NCBI GenBank assembly: GCA_024138025.1
Contig: JAMXBD010000112.1
Location: forward strand, 186,001 to 250,000
Direction: 5' to 3'
DNA: 64,000 nucleotides
From: Combretum micranthum
Taxonomy: Eukaryota > Streptophyta > Magnoliopsida > Myrtales > Combretaceae
This document shows, piece by piece, positions 24,540 through 37,152 of this stretch. Under the pieces are notes generated by a model, which saw only the letters and a program-made list of their open reading frames with translations, had not been told where the DNA came from and ran no database searches. A program made the translations under genes and the position numbers. The stretch's first letter is position 1; each line of letters begins with the position of its first letter.

Positions 24540-27500
24540 TTAGCAGGCCAGCTTTGCTCTGAGCTCTGCTGCCACAGCGTCAATGAAATCCTCCGTGTTC
24601 AAATACTGTTCCCTATTCATCCTACAAAACCAAATAGAAAACAGTTACAAACCTAACATGTTGAGCGAGTGAAATTAACAAAAAATAAAACATGCAAATA
24701 AATGGAAATAATATGTGGGACAATATAAGTGAACATTTTTCAGAATTCCTGCTATAGAGTACACTGGTCCTTAATGCTAGTTGGAATAGGTCCACAGATG
24801 TACATACCTGGGGCCATGGATGATTAGGGCGAGATCCTTGGTCATCTTTCCAGACTCCACAACTCCAACACAAGCTGCCTCTAGTTTCTGAGTGAAATCA
24901 AGTAGTCTAGCATTGTCATCCAACTTGGCCCTATCAAAACAAATAAATTCAAGTTATGACCAGCATATGTACAAAATCATAGAAAATCATGTCTTGAACA
25001 AAAAACACTCATAATCTTCGAATAAAATTGTTGCGGTACCTATGTGCCAGTCCCCTAGACCAAGCAAATATAGAGGCAATACTGTTTGTGCTGGTTTCAC
25101 CTCCTTTCTGATGAACCCTGTAGTGGCGGGTAACTGTTCCATGAGCTGCTTCTGCTTCTATGGTTTTCCCATCAGGGCATACCTAAAAAACAATTAATAT
25201 ATTCAACAAATAAGCAGTCATTGCATTAGGCAGATAGATAGATATTCAGAAGATCAGAGTGCATATTTAAATGGCCTAGAATTCATGATATCATTATGTA
25301 ATTGATACCCTAATCTCTTATAAAACATACTTGAAATTGTAAACGAGAACCTATACATTGTTTCAAGTGAAGACGAATAATTCAGACCAAGCATATAGAG
25401 ACATAAGATATATTGCAGGTACCACAGGCCTCAAACATTGTCAGAAGAAGAGAGAGTAATGCTAGTTACCAAGCAAAATACTCATACTACTAATGGAGAA
25501 GTTCAAAAGGAAAGGGTAGCCTAGTATCAGGAAGAAAGTTGATCTAGCCAAATGCTACTTAAGTACTACCTATCAAACATACCAATACCTAGAACACCAA
25601 TAAGAAACATTATACTACTAAAGTCCTTTATATGCATCTTGGTTTGTGTGTGTGGTATACACTTGTATAAACAAATACCTAAAAGTGGCACAAGAGCTGC
25701 TTACCAAGACAGATGTCATTAGACCAAGAGACCCAAAACCTGCAGTTACATAATCAAAGCTCCATTAATTAATTCTCACTTACTGCATCTGATTGGTCAA
25801 AAATCAGAATGGTGGGAATGATGTTTGCAAGCACATTAACAGTGACATGGAGAAAGGAAAAGGTTAGATGGTTTGACAGGAACCTTGAGCCAAGAAATCA
25901 CTCTGAACATCACCATCATAGTTCTTGCATGCCCATACATAGCCTCCTTCGCTCTTCATGGCATATGCCACCATATCATCAATTAGACGATGCTCATACC
26001 TTCAGATCAATAAAAGCAAAGTAATGAAAATAAAAATTGAGTGACATGAGATAAAAATTTAAGAACGTCAACCACTCACCATATACCAGCAGCCTCAAAC
26101 TTTGATTTCCACTTGGCCTCATAAACCTCTTGGAATATGTCCTTGAATCTTCATGGGCGCATCAACAATAATATTGCAAGAAACAATTAGGGGAAAGTGT
26201 CCAGAAAAAAAGGCACTTCATCATAAAAGCAGGCATGGATGAATGTTTATACCTTCCATCGTACTTCTTGAGAATGGTATTCTTTGTGCTAAGATATAGG
26301 GGCCATTTTTTCTCATAAGCAGTACTCATTGAAGAGTCAGCAAAAGCATGGATGGACTGCATTGCAGTAGACATTGGGGAAACAATTTTACAAATTAGCA
26401 ATAGAATCCATGCGAAGAAAGAAGAATCAAACACAGCTTCAATGCTGATGTTAATCTTTAGCTACTTGCATGTTTATTTGCATACTGCATTCCAGCACAA
26501 AACAATATAAAATGTAACATCATACCTCATCAGTGTTATACATGGACAAAGCCACTCCTCCAGCACCAGTGAAGTTAAAAACCTCCAACTCAGTCTTCTC
26601 ATCTTTTCCTTCTGGTTCTGCAGTACAATATACATCCAAATCATCAAACATCAAACATGGAAGACTTCAATATACACTTAAATATAAGTTTATATGCTAA
26701 AAAGAAATGAATCAAGTGAATTGCTATAAATACTCTTACCAAAGACAAGTTTGAGTTTCCCTGCTCCTTGAATGACTGTGTCAGTAGCACGATATTGGTC
26801 ACCAAATGCATGCCTTCCAATGCATATTGGCTTTGTCCACCCTGAAAAGTTCATACTAGTTAATCACCAATAATGTAGTCACACTCCCTGAAGAGTATAA
26901 AAGTAATTTCTAGATATGATTATTACCTGGGACAAGTCTGGGGACATTTTTGCACAGAATGGGTTCTCTAAATACAGTTCCTAGGGAAAAATGCAAAGTT
27001 ACATTCAGCATATAACAAGAAGGTAGGTGTAAAGAGGAAGAAAAAAACAATAAGAAAGCCTGATCTTTCACTGACCATTCAAAATGTTCCTGATAGTTCC
27101 ATTTGGACTCTTCCACATATGCTTCAAATTAAATTCTTTCATGCGAGCTTCATCTGTTGATTAGAAGCACATTGACAAAAACTGAGACGTTTATCATAAT
27201 ACATAACATAACAATAGCAGAACAAACGTTCACTCTCTTCTGACATTAACAAGCTGTAAAACTTTTCGCAAGATTTCAGTAGTACCTGGTGTGATAGTTG
27301 CACACTTGATCGCCACATTATACCTAACAGAGAAACAAATTACCAATCCCATAATAAAGATGTAAACAGGATGAACAAGCAAGACAAGTACAATGGAAAA
27401 AAGGGAGGGGGGGAGCACAGGTGGAATGCAATAGGGGAACAAAGAAATATAGTAAGGAGCATGTCTTTTTCCAACACACATAGACCACAACCCCACAACA

Positions 27501-29560
27501 ACCCCCCCTCCCCCCCGCCAAAAAAAAAAAGGCAGAGGGAGAGAGAGATAGGAAATAATTGGCATAAGAAGAGTCCTAGAAAAAGAATCATCTATAGCAG
27601 ACATTTCAGAGTAAAAAGTTCATATGAAAGCTTCTTGCAATGTCTGTGTAAAAGGACATACTTAAGCGTAGCTTCAGCGCTTTCAACTGTGACTTTGTCA
27701 TCAGTGGCATCACGATTGGGAAGACCCAGATCAAAATACTTGATGTCCAAATCCAGGAAGGGGAAGATAAGCTGGTAGGTATACAAGGGAAATATCAGCA
27801 ACCCAAATTAAAAATAAATTCTTAAAATATAAGAAGCTTTATTTAAAATAATTAAAAAAGAGTTCTCTGTGATATACCTTATCCTTTATCGATTTCCAGA
27901 ACACTCGAGTCATTTCATCACCTGCAGCAAGAAACAAGGAACAACAATTGTCAAACACATGACACCAAGCAGGTAAAGGTTTAAAAGTATAATTTGTATA
28001 TTCTCTAGACAGACTGAATATGAGTTAGCAATGTCAATCCTTAAAACTCAAATTTGCCACAACAACAGAGAACCACGACTAAACACTCCGCGTTAATTCT
28101 CTCATAGAAGCAGATAATATTAAAAACGCGATAATTCAACTGCAAATTTCCTTCCCAATACTTTTCCCTTCTTCCCATCTTGATATGCATCAACTGTCTG
28201 CTAGTTTCCCTTTATATCTTTAACTAGTAGTGGTTATTAACACAAGGTTGTGAGAGCATCTGCATCCGCAGGACCTTTACAAGGTCCGGGCAATCTAAGC
28301 ATCCCAAGGACCTCCTCTTTGTAAGATCTCCACCACTTTATCCCTAACATCCTTCACATCCTTTTAGGTTTTGTGTGTCTTGTATATTTTTACATAATAC
28401 ACATAACGAAATTAAAAAAATATATAAAAAGACAATAAAAATGAGTGAATTTCCCTACTTGGAAGCTTCTATAGTCACATCAACAGGAACATCCAATCGA
28501 ATATCTAATTATTAAAATAAATATAGTAATTTGAATATTAACTAATTTATTGGTTTGAACGCAATTGAGTATGGTGTGAGCCATAGACATAAAATTTCAC
28601 TACTTTCTAGGACCTAGACCAAATTGCTAAAAGACCAAAAAATACAAAATGTAAGGTCTTTAGCATAGGACCGTGCTAAGAACCACACCCAACCACCCCC
28701 CCACCAATGGGATGCTCTAAGTGGCAACACGGAATGCAGTGCATATGACCAACCAGAAGTCTGAAAATCATTTTATCTGGCATTTTCTTTTTTGGACAAC
28801 AAAGCTAGATAAATCCAATTTTGGGTCTATTGATTAAATCTCAATTCTGTCTACTGCGTGCATTTGTCGTATCATTTCTAGGTATTACATTTTAGTCCAA
28901 TAATCTCGGATTTCAACAGGTGCAAAAACATTCCAAAAGAAACCAAATCGAGGCAGACCCATCAAACCGTTAAAATTCTCGTCGCATAAGGCTGCTCGAA
29001 TGATGGATTAGATGTTCACAACTTCGATTGAAACGGTTTTTTATTTTCGTCAACCGATAAATCTTAAAGTTTTTCCAAGTCAAGAAAACATTTTTCATCA
29101 AATAAAACGTAGCCAAATGATTAAAAATTTGAATCTAGACAAGAAGCAGTTTATAAACTTTCATTAAAAAACAAGAGAAAACAAGAAGCATCTTGCTCCT
29201 ATATTATCAGCTTTTCCACTGGATCAAAAGTTCACTTTAATTCATGCATGGGTCATCACAACAATCTCTTTCTTGTAACTTTCTAACTCTTACTCGCTAA
29301 TATTATTAAACTAACAGGTGCAAGTTTTATTTTGAATACGCCGTTAAAAAAAAAAAAAATTGGTTCTTAACAGCTGAAGAGAAACACAGCAAACTATCTT
29401 GTAATCAAAGTGGATCGATACTTGTAATGATTAAGAAAATGGAGCAGATCTATCATTTAGAGTGCAGGCAATGGTGAGAGAGAGCGAGAGAGAGAGAGAG
29501 AGAGATCTGACCGTCCATCTCAACGATGGGGTTGGCAACCTTGATCTTCTCGAAACCCAT
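24540..29560 (-). CDS. ICDH: NADP-dependent isocitrate dehydrogenase, cytosolic type, 15 exons, 412 aa
   Basis: Oxidises isocitrate to 2-oxoglutarate and CO2 with NADP+, supplying NADPH and carbon skeletons for ammonium assimilation. Coding exons: 29560-29512, 27921-27878, 27771-27662, 27323-27286, 27153-27076, 26980-26927, 26841-26740, 26617-26526, 26356-26253, 26148-26080, 25999-25884, 25739-25705, 25182-25040, 24930-24808, 24621-24540. They total 1,239 nt, all in phase. The protein starts [20 protein letters not shown] with no transit peptide and ends AELRAKLAC with no SKL-type peroxisomal signal, so cytosol is likely. Substrate residues are present: the [16 protein letters not shown] block and Arg134 in [13 protein letters not shown] (equivalent of human IDH1 Arg132). 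The metal-binding block [10 protein letters not shown] and the NADP-site [11 protein letters not shown] are intact. Intron 1 is 1.6 kb with a GTCAGA donor (C at +3). Length fits the family (about 410-416). Confidence 0.97.
29474..29505 (+). repeat. (AG)n microsatellite at the ICDH exon 1/intron 1 border
   Basis: Nearly pure AG repeats with one C interruption. In gene orientation this is a CT tract starting 7 nt inside intron 1, right after the donor. Such pyrimidine tracts near plant starts are common; a function is not shown. Confidence 0.85.
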
Positions 29561-30420
29561 CCTGCCTGAGTCTGATTCTCCTTGTTACTCAGAGAATAGA
29601 TTCGGGTGATACTCGACGACGAGGATTCAGACACAGTAGGAGAGAGAAGCGAGCTGTGGGACTTGGGAGCAGGCACACGGAGAGATATAGAGAGAGAAAG
29701 AAGTGGGTTGGTTTGGTTGGTAAGGGCGACCGAGTGCACATGAAAGAGCGCGATGCGGACATTTCATCATGTATCTCTGCAAATGTATGCCCTTACTTGC
29801 TGTAAATTACCTCGTTGCCATTTTTGCCTTTTTTCCTCGTTATGGTTATGATTCAAGTCCTAATTATGGAGATAGACATTAGCAAATTCATTCTATAATT
29901 AGTGGATTTGCATGAACATAGCTTGCTTGTATAGTATTGTTAACATGATTAGCAGCTACTGTAAATAGCAGATTTTCGGTATATACCAAGTTTGCTAAAA
30001 AATTTCTTTTTACCCTTTTTCTCTAATATCAATATACAAATAAAATTTTTTGTTGGCTTATATATTTAAGTATCACGTGTCATTTCCTAAATTAACAATA
30101 CAAATAGGTGAGGTTATACAAACTTAGAATCATTTTTAGATGTTTTTAAAATCATGGAATAAAAATCATATCCTATTAGGACCTTTTTTAGAAAAACAAA
30201 ATCAAATTGGATAGCAACTTAAATTTGAGCCTTCATTACACAATATAAACCAAAGGGATATGATCTACCATTGAAATATAAATATCATATGGGTTAGATT
30301 GGCATCCCATTGAAAATTGTTAGAGATTAAAATATCACATTTAAGATCTAATTGATTTGAAGCTTATCTAATTGGACGTTATTGAAGCCCTAGGACCAAA
30401 TGTCAACAACAATCCTTTGC
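29561..30420. other. ICDH 5' UTR/promoter region and spacer
   Basis: Upstream of the ICDH ATG. The first 200 bp are relatively GC-rich for this window, with pyrimidine-rich stretches on the minus strand, as expected for a 5' UTR. I could not fix a convincing TATA box. Further out it is AT-rich with nothing recognised. Confidence 0.35.
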
Positions 30421-31172
30421 ACTCATGACTATGGTATCAATATGATCATGGTGGAGGGGGGAAGGAGAATCTTCACCAGACTTGGACGAGCCATCTTGCT
30501 TGGAATCTAAGGCATATGGGGTACTTAGAACCTGTGAATCTTGGTTATCGTGTCAAAGTAAAAGCCAAAATATAAAATATGCTGAGAGAGGCTTTAATTA
30601 ATAATGAAGTTATCTGAAAAATGATCACTTTAAACCCAAAGTAAAAATTAAAGCATAGGAAGCACTCAAAAAGAGTTAAAAGTAGGACAGCTTGTAGGTT
30701 ATTTTACTAAGGATACTTTGAGTGAACCATTTGGCAAAAGTATAGTCAACTATCTCTAGCCATAACCCTTACCCCTTTGGAAGATTAGTGCCTATAGGCT
30801 GGGAGGTTGAATATGAAGAAGAGGATAACTAGGTAAAGGGGAAAAAAATTAAATTAAAGATTTAGAAGAAAAGGAAGTTTACAAGCTTAGCAAAGGACTA
30901 AAACCGATCGTTATATGATATTATAAGAATCAATAAGAGAAAATAATGTATTGCAAGCACCAAAAAGGCTGGTGTTCAATATTCTAATCTAACAAAAAAA
31001 AAAAAATTACAATGTTGCTCTTTGACTATAAAAAATCTAATACCACTGTTGCAGTGAATGAGTTGGCTTCATTTAGGCAGTGTATGACAGTAACGAAGAA
31101 GCTAGAAAGAAACTGAGTAATACTGATAGCCATAAGCAATGTATTTGTGTAGAAAATAACCCCTAGGAGAAA

Positions 31173-31391
31173 GTTCTTGACTCATTCCTAAAGATAATTA
31201 AAAAAAATGACTACAAGATTATGGATCAACTTGCTAAAAACCCAGCTCATATATCCATGATGGGATTACTGCTCTCATTTGATCTAGATCAGAGAGCTTT
31301 GATGAAGGTCTTGAAAGAAGAAAGAGTCCTTGAAAATATATCAATTGAGCAAATGAGCCCGATAACACTTCCATGTAAGTTTACCCTATAA
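31173..31391 (+). pseudogene. Ty3/gypsy gag-pol linker fragment
   Basis: One open frame of 72 codons plus stop reads VLDSFLKIIKKNDYKIMDQL, AKNPAHISMMGLLLSFDLDQ, then RALMKVLKEERVLENISIEQ. This follows the pattern seen between gag and protease in some plant gypsy elements (D-L-K-P--ISLL-LL----HR-ALLKVLNEA). Upstream near 30434 the words TGGTATCAATATGATC resemble a decayed Met-type primer site, but no LTR pair could be defined. It is a fragment, not a gene. Confidence 0.55.
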
Positions 31392-31438
31392 CTATAAAGA
31401 ATAGTGGAAAAAGAGTATATATATAATATATTAAAGGG

Positions 31439-31708
31439 TTAATGTCACGAATGACACCTAGACTTTGACAAAATATGCAATCAGGTACCTAAACTTTGAA
31501 ATTGATCAATTTTAATGCCTAAAAGAACTTTTTGTGCATGCCAATAATACCTCCATTAAGTTCTTTTAGGACCAAATTAATCAATTCCAAAGTTGTTCAG
31601 GAGCTAAATTAACCAATTTCACAATTTAGGTACTAAATTGATCAATTTCAAAATTTAGATGCTTAATTGCATATTTTATCAAAGTTCAAGTATTATTTGT
31701 GATATTAT
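31439..31708. mobile_element. Foldback MITE, copy 1
   Basis: About 270 bp with long terminal inverted repeats of about 70 bp. The left arm ATGTCACGAATGACACC through CTTTGAAATTGATCAA is the imperfect reverse complement of the right arm TTGATCAATTTCAAAATTT through TATTTGTGATATTA. It has no coding capacity. A second diverged copy is at 36858-37152. The superfamily is not certain; long arms favour a Mutator-type foldback element. Confidence 0.7.
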
Positions 31709-31709
31709 T

Positions 31710-34700
31710 TCTATATCATATGATACATAGTTATATGCGAACCATATGATGTATGTACTATCAGAAAAAATAAACATATAATACATTGTATGCCTACTCG
31801 GATGTATTATATGTTCACATTGGCATTGCATACTTCATGTTTTTTTGTTATGACATGTTTAAAATGTTAGAGATGTCATGATTGCCATGCTTAGATAAAG
31901 ATGGATATATTTGTGCTAGATTATTAATTTATTAAAATGTGTAGATAAAATTTTAGGATATAAAATTGTCTATGAAGATTAAAAACTTTATGATATAGAA
32001 AAAATGTATAAAAGTGGGACTTAATCAACTTAGAAAGCCCTCAAAGAAACACATAGTGTTTACAGTGAGATGATTAAACCAAGTCCTAATAGCTTAATGA
32101 AAAGTTATGCAAAGATTTACACATGACGACATCACTAAAACCATGCGTGGATGTGTGAGCTCAAAAGTATGAGAGGTGATCCTTTGGATCAATATTGCCA
32201 TTGTAATCTTCTGATAATGGAAGTCAGAACTTCATAGGGATGCTTCTTCCTGAATTGTTTTAAAAGTGGCTCTTAGAGGTTGGAGACTTGGCAACTTGCT
32301 CCTCCTCCGTTGCTTTTTTGCACAAATCTTTTTGTTAATCTAATCTTCTGACTCATTGTTGGTTATCTTGCAAAATGGATTCTTCTCCTTGAGACAAAGA
32401 ATTCAAGATTGATAATAGCTTTAGGCTATATCCAAGACTTTGTAGGTGTGCAAGTAAGATATCTTTACACTAACTTGAAGTAGGTGCACCATGCATGAGT
32501 GTGATTATGACCACTTGCAACTCATACTTGTGAATTTGCTATTAGGGAATGAGGAAGAGGAATATAAGAGTTGTGTCGTTCATTTGCAGTAGTTGCTAGC
32601 AAGGGATTATTACCTTGTTGAGCTACCTCCAAAAGGGTTTATGTTCTTGGTTGCTTTATAGCACCTACTCCAATGAAACAAATCACTGCTCGAATGAGGT
32701 AAGGCTACAATGGTGTTTGTATTTGAGGTTATTGGGTTTAGATTGGTGGCACTACGTACTTGATCACTAGTATAAACAATTCCTTAAGTAGCATCCTTGC
32801 ATTTTGATTTTCCATCCATTTGTGTTTGTAGTTGTTTGGGTCTAAAGGAAAGCAAATCTTTCCTACGGATGACACTAAATGTTTCAAGTAAAAATTTTTT
32901 GTTAGAGAGATCAATTTACTAGAGCGATTATCTACACATTTTGGGACTAGCAAGCCTTGAACTTACCATACTTGGGTCTATAAGACAAGACACAATTAGT
33001 GGATGTTGGAGGTTGTCCGGCAATTACTTAGTGCTTAAATTAATGATCGACTCAACAACAAGATAGCCACAAAGTAGCAAGGTCTAGTACATGTGAATTT
33101 TTATATTATTTAGATTTAATAAGAGGTATATAGTAGTAACTTCATTGTTAATTAGGAAAGTAAATAAACTCCAATAAGGAAACTATCTCTTAATAATTTA
33201 AGAAAGTGAATTTCAGAGGATTTAGTATGTACCTTCCTTAAACTATGAAACCTTCTAGAGACAGTCGTGTTAATTAAAGAAAACTGGCAAATTTGACTTG
33301 CTTTCCTAAGCAATTGTAGTCATCTTAGCAAATAATAATGAGATCAATAAGAGGTCACTAAGCTCTTACTAAGCAAGGCAACTTGGTGATAAGAGCATAT
33401 TAGTCTATTAAACAGTAAATAGTAAAACCTGATAAAAATCTTACGACAAGTCTAAGGCAACGCATCTATAGATTACAAATAGAATTACCACGGGCATCAT
33501 TCTCTAGGATTTAGGTATCAAGTACTAGTATTACTGTTTCTATACCATTTAACCTAATAATTGAGATATATATAACTACTACTTATTTAATCAATAACAC
33601 TATTTATCTAACTAATAACCTAATAATTAAGACAATACAAAGCACAAAACAATACCCATTATCTTGATCCACCCTAAATCCTAATTTCTTATAATAAAGA
33701 TTTATTAACAATTCGTTTATATCTTAAACTGTAGGAATTCCTAAATTCATCAACTTCTCTTTCAAGATAATTGAATTCTAACCCTACATGATTGATGGAA
33801 ATGTCTTTCATCATTAATTACATATAAAATTACATTATTGTTTAAAATTCCTAACAAAGATTCAATCTTTATGTATAAAGTTTATAAAGTCTATGTCTAG
33901 ATTCACATGCAAACTTTTCTATTCATGTAGATCTATTCTATTAGATGAAATCTCTTTCTATCTAAAAGAAATCAAACATGTAATCAATTCTAGTCACAAA
34001 TTAATCGCAAGAACAATAAAGAATGCATGAATAGACTCGGGAACATAAACTTTCATTAATCAAACAGATTCAACACATGCATTTAGAGTTTCACAAGACT
34101 TAGGGTAAATAAATCTACTTCTCAAATAGATTTTACAATCATAACATGAAATATGGAAGAATAGAAAGTAAACATGATATAAAATAATTACCTTAAACAA
34201 AGTTTTGTGATCTTTAATGATGTCCTAGTATTTCTCCTCTTGAAACTTGTAATTTTCTCTAGGGTTTCTAGGAATTATGTATATCCCAAAAGATGAGTAA
34301 ATGCCACTATTTATCAGAAAAGACAAAATATTTTTCTACATGGCCATGTCGGATTAAAATTGGCAAGACTGTGGAAAATTACGTCTGCACACCTAAACAT
34401 GGCCGTGCAAGGAGATCATGTACAATGCAAAATACTTCTTATCATTTTCCATCTTCTATGTAAGCATGTTGCACGACTTGTGTAACTCTCTTGTGTACTT
34501 TAGAATTGATTGTTGGTCTTTTCATTTCTATACTAGTATTTTGCAAGCTTGTGCAGAATCAGTCACGTATGTTATAAATCTTCACTTAGCCTATTTTTTC
34601 ATTAAAATCTTCATTAATTCATCCAAATATCTTCATAAAATTTAACATCTTCCTTTATTCTAGAAATTAACATTTTAACCATATGAGTGTCCTTTTCTTT

Positions 34701-36857
34701 AATAAATCACATAAAATCTATATAATATCATATGAAAACAATGTAAATAATAAAGTTATTTTGACACTCATTACTTGGTGCAACCCAGCGACCTTTATTT
34801 GGGTGTGTCCTTAAATTACCATGGACTTCAAGTAAGTCAAACCATGGTTTGAATAGATCGGCCATGATTGACAAATCGACTTATGGCCTAAAGAAGTCAA
34901 ATAAAATTTATAGGGATGGTCAATGTAAGCTCTTTTTATAATTATCCCTAAATTTTATTCTAAGATTGAGTTTTTTGTTCTGACTATTTATAGAAAATAA
35001 TTTTTAATAATATTCCAGGATAAAGTGATGATGATATTATGATAAAGGAATTTGTAATGTGCATTAAGTAGATTGAGTAATCTAGAATTGGCCTATGCCA
35101 ATCTTGATGATGAGTTTCTTGATTTACATTAACATGTCGATATGCCGAAATTGTGTGTTGATTACTCAGTTATTATCATTGAGTTTAGTAGAAGGTGATA
35201 AATATATTTGTTTCATCACATTTAGGTAATTTTGCCATAATATTTTTATCTTTTTCAAATAAATATTTGTCAAGAAATGAATATGAAAAACTGACAGTTT
35301 TACTCATAAGCAAATTAAACAGATACGATACAGATATAGCTAAATAAATTACAGATGCAATTTGATACAAATATGATACAAATAAAAATCAGATAATCCA
35401 AATATGTATAATTAAATATATCTATATACCGAACATAATATTATTGTTATGTTTGGTATATATTGGAATCATTTAAAATAGAATCAATTTGAATGGAATA
35501 AAAAGAAATTAACATTGGAATAAGATATTCATTCTTATATTTAAAAATTTCAATCGAAACAATGATTCCATTATTGTATTATATTTAATTTTATGATGTT
35601 CAAAATGTAATAAAATGCACATATAGTAGTATATGATAAATATGTCTTTTATTTATGAATGCAATAGATATAAATAATGTATATGTGGTTAAAAAGGTTA
35701 TTTAGAAAAACATGTAATTGTTATTCCCATTTAAAAATGTGGAATTGAATTTCTTATTTAATTTGGAATGTCTTTTATAAAAATGCTTTCAAGAATAAAA
35801 TATAAATTCATGATTTTATTCCGCATTTATTTCGTTACTGAATGTGAGCAAGATGATCGGCTTTAATCGTTGGCTGGAACTTATTAATATAAACGCATCC
35901 TGTTGCCGTCTACATTGAAAATGAAACCATCGGCGTAACGTAACAAAACTCTACATTGGATATTAAAAGCCGTCATCACACTACATCTGCAGACCGAGAG
36001 ATCTGACTTGTACCAATCAGGCCATTCCATTCGAAAGCCGCCTCGCAAAACTGAACAAACAAGTAGTAAGAAAAAAATAAACACAGATTCTAAAATTTGA
36101 TATAAGTTAGAAAGATTGATAAATAAAGTTTGAAAACCCTAATTTTTCCAAAGAACTTTCAATAGTAAAGAAACAAAGAGAGCACTTACATTTGAGAGTT
36201 AATTATGTCAGAAGATAGAGAGATCACATGAATATTTGACTAAGGTTATTGACACTCGGGATATTATTTTTAGTGGATCGGGCCTTGGATTGGACTTATC
36301 AGATATATGTTTTAATAAAATTTTGTTAAAAATAGATATAGATGAAAAAAATATCTTTATTAATAAACAGATAATACAAATTAGATATATATAAGATATA
36401 AATATAAATCAAATATAAATAAAATATAAATAAAAGACAGACCATTAATACTATTCATCCTTTGATAAAATGAAAATACCATCAAGGGCAACCTACTTTT
36501 TGAATGTGCGCGTTTGTTAAACTTAAACCTACGAGTGTAATGTGTATAGGAACTCCTCACTCTACGTTAAGCTGGGGTTGATTTCTTTAGGTTCATGCCA
36601 ATCTCTAAATAGTTAACTTACTAATGTTTCATATCATATAGTTGCTCGTGAACAATAACAATTGACAATTTTTTTGAATTATGCGTTATGCAATATTGAG
36701 ATCCCAATAGTGATGCAACCGGATTCCTTGTTATAGGATTTCTAATTTGGCCAATTAGATAAAAATCCTATAGAATTTTAGGTCAAGTTTAAATATATAA
36801 TAAAGACTATAAGATTATAGGATTTGATTTGAATTCTATGAAATACCTGATGAGTTA
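31710..36857. other. Repeat-like intergenic DNA, no gene recognised
   Basis: No supported ORF. The stretch 33380-34770 has the look of a decayed gypsy LTR (long non-coding AT-rich DNA with paired ACATGGCC words near 34339 and 34392 that occur in several plant LTR families), but no partner LTR, primer site or polypurine tract was found. The stretch 35440-35830 contains inverted-looking TTTGGTATA and GGAAT words typical of MITE relics. Confidence 0.3.
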
Positions 36858-37152
36858 TATCGCAAATAATACTTAAATTTTAACAAAATATATAATTAGA
36901 TATTTGAAATTTGAGATTGATCAATCTAGTAAATAAACTTTAAAATTAATAAATTTAATATCAAAATTTTTTTTGTGCATACTAATAATACATCTATCAA
37001 GTTCTTTTAAGTGTTAAATTTGTCAATGTCAAAACTTTTTTAGATATTAAATTGATCAATTTCATAGTTTAGGTACTATATTGATCATTTTCAAAGTTTA
37101 GGTATTTAATTGTATATTTTGTCAAAGTTCAAGTACTATTTGTGACATTATC
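36858..37152. mobile_element. Foldback MITE, copy 2 (diverged)
   Basis: Same layout as the copy at 31439-31708: the core TTTTTTGTGCATACTAATAATAC corresponds to CTTTTTGTGCATGCCAATAATAC in copy 1, and the right arm ends TTTGTCAAAGTTCAAGTACTATTTGTGACATTA. The left arm is more decayed than the right. Confidence 0.7.

Noticed and set aside
27371..27778. 135-codon plus-strand open frame opposite ICDH
   Set aside because: It runs across ICDH introns and exon 3 on the opposite strand, is low-complexity and has no recognisable motif.
29431..29739. 102-codon minus-strand frame over ICDH exon 1
   Set aside because: Wrong frame relative to the ICDH start; its serine/leucine runs come from the CT microsatellite.
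30434..30450. Met-tRNA primer-site-like TGGTATCAATATGATC
   Set aside because: Only the first 8 bases match well and no LTR was found upstream.
33380..34770. Possible solo LTR of an Athila/Tat element
   Set aside because: No partner LTR, terminal TG/CA pair or target duplication could be defined; kept only as a note.
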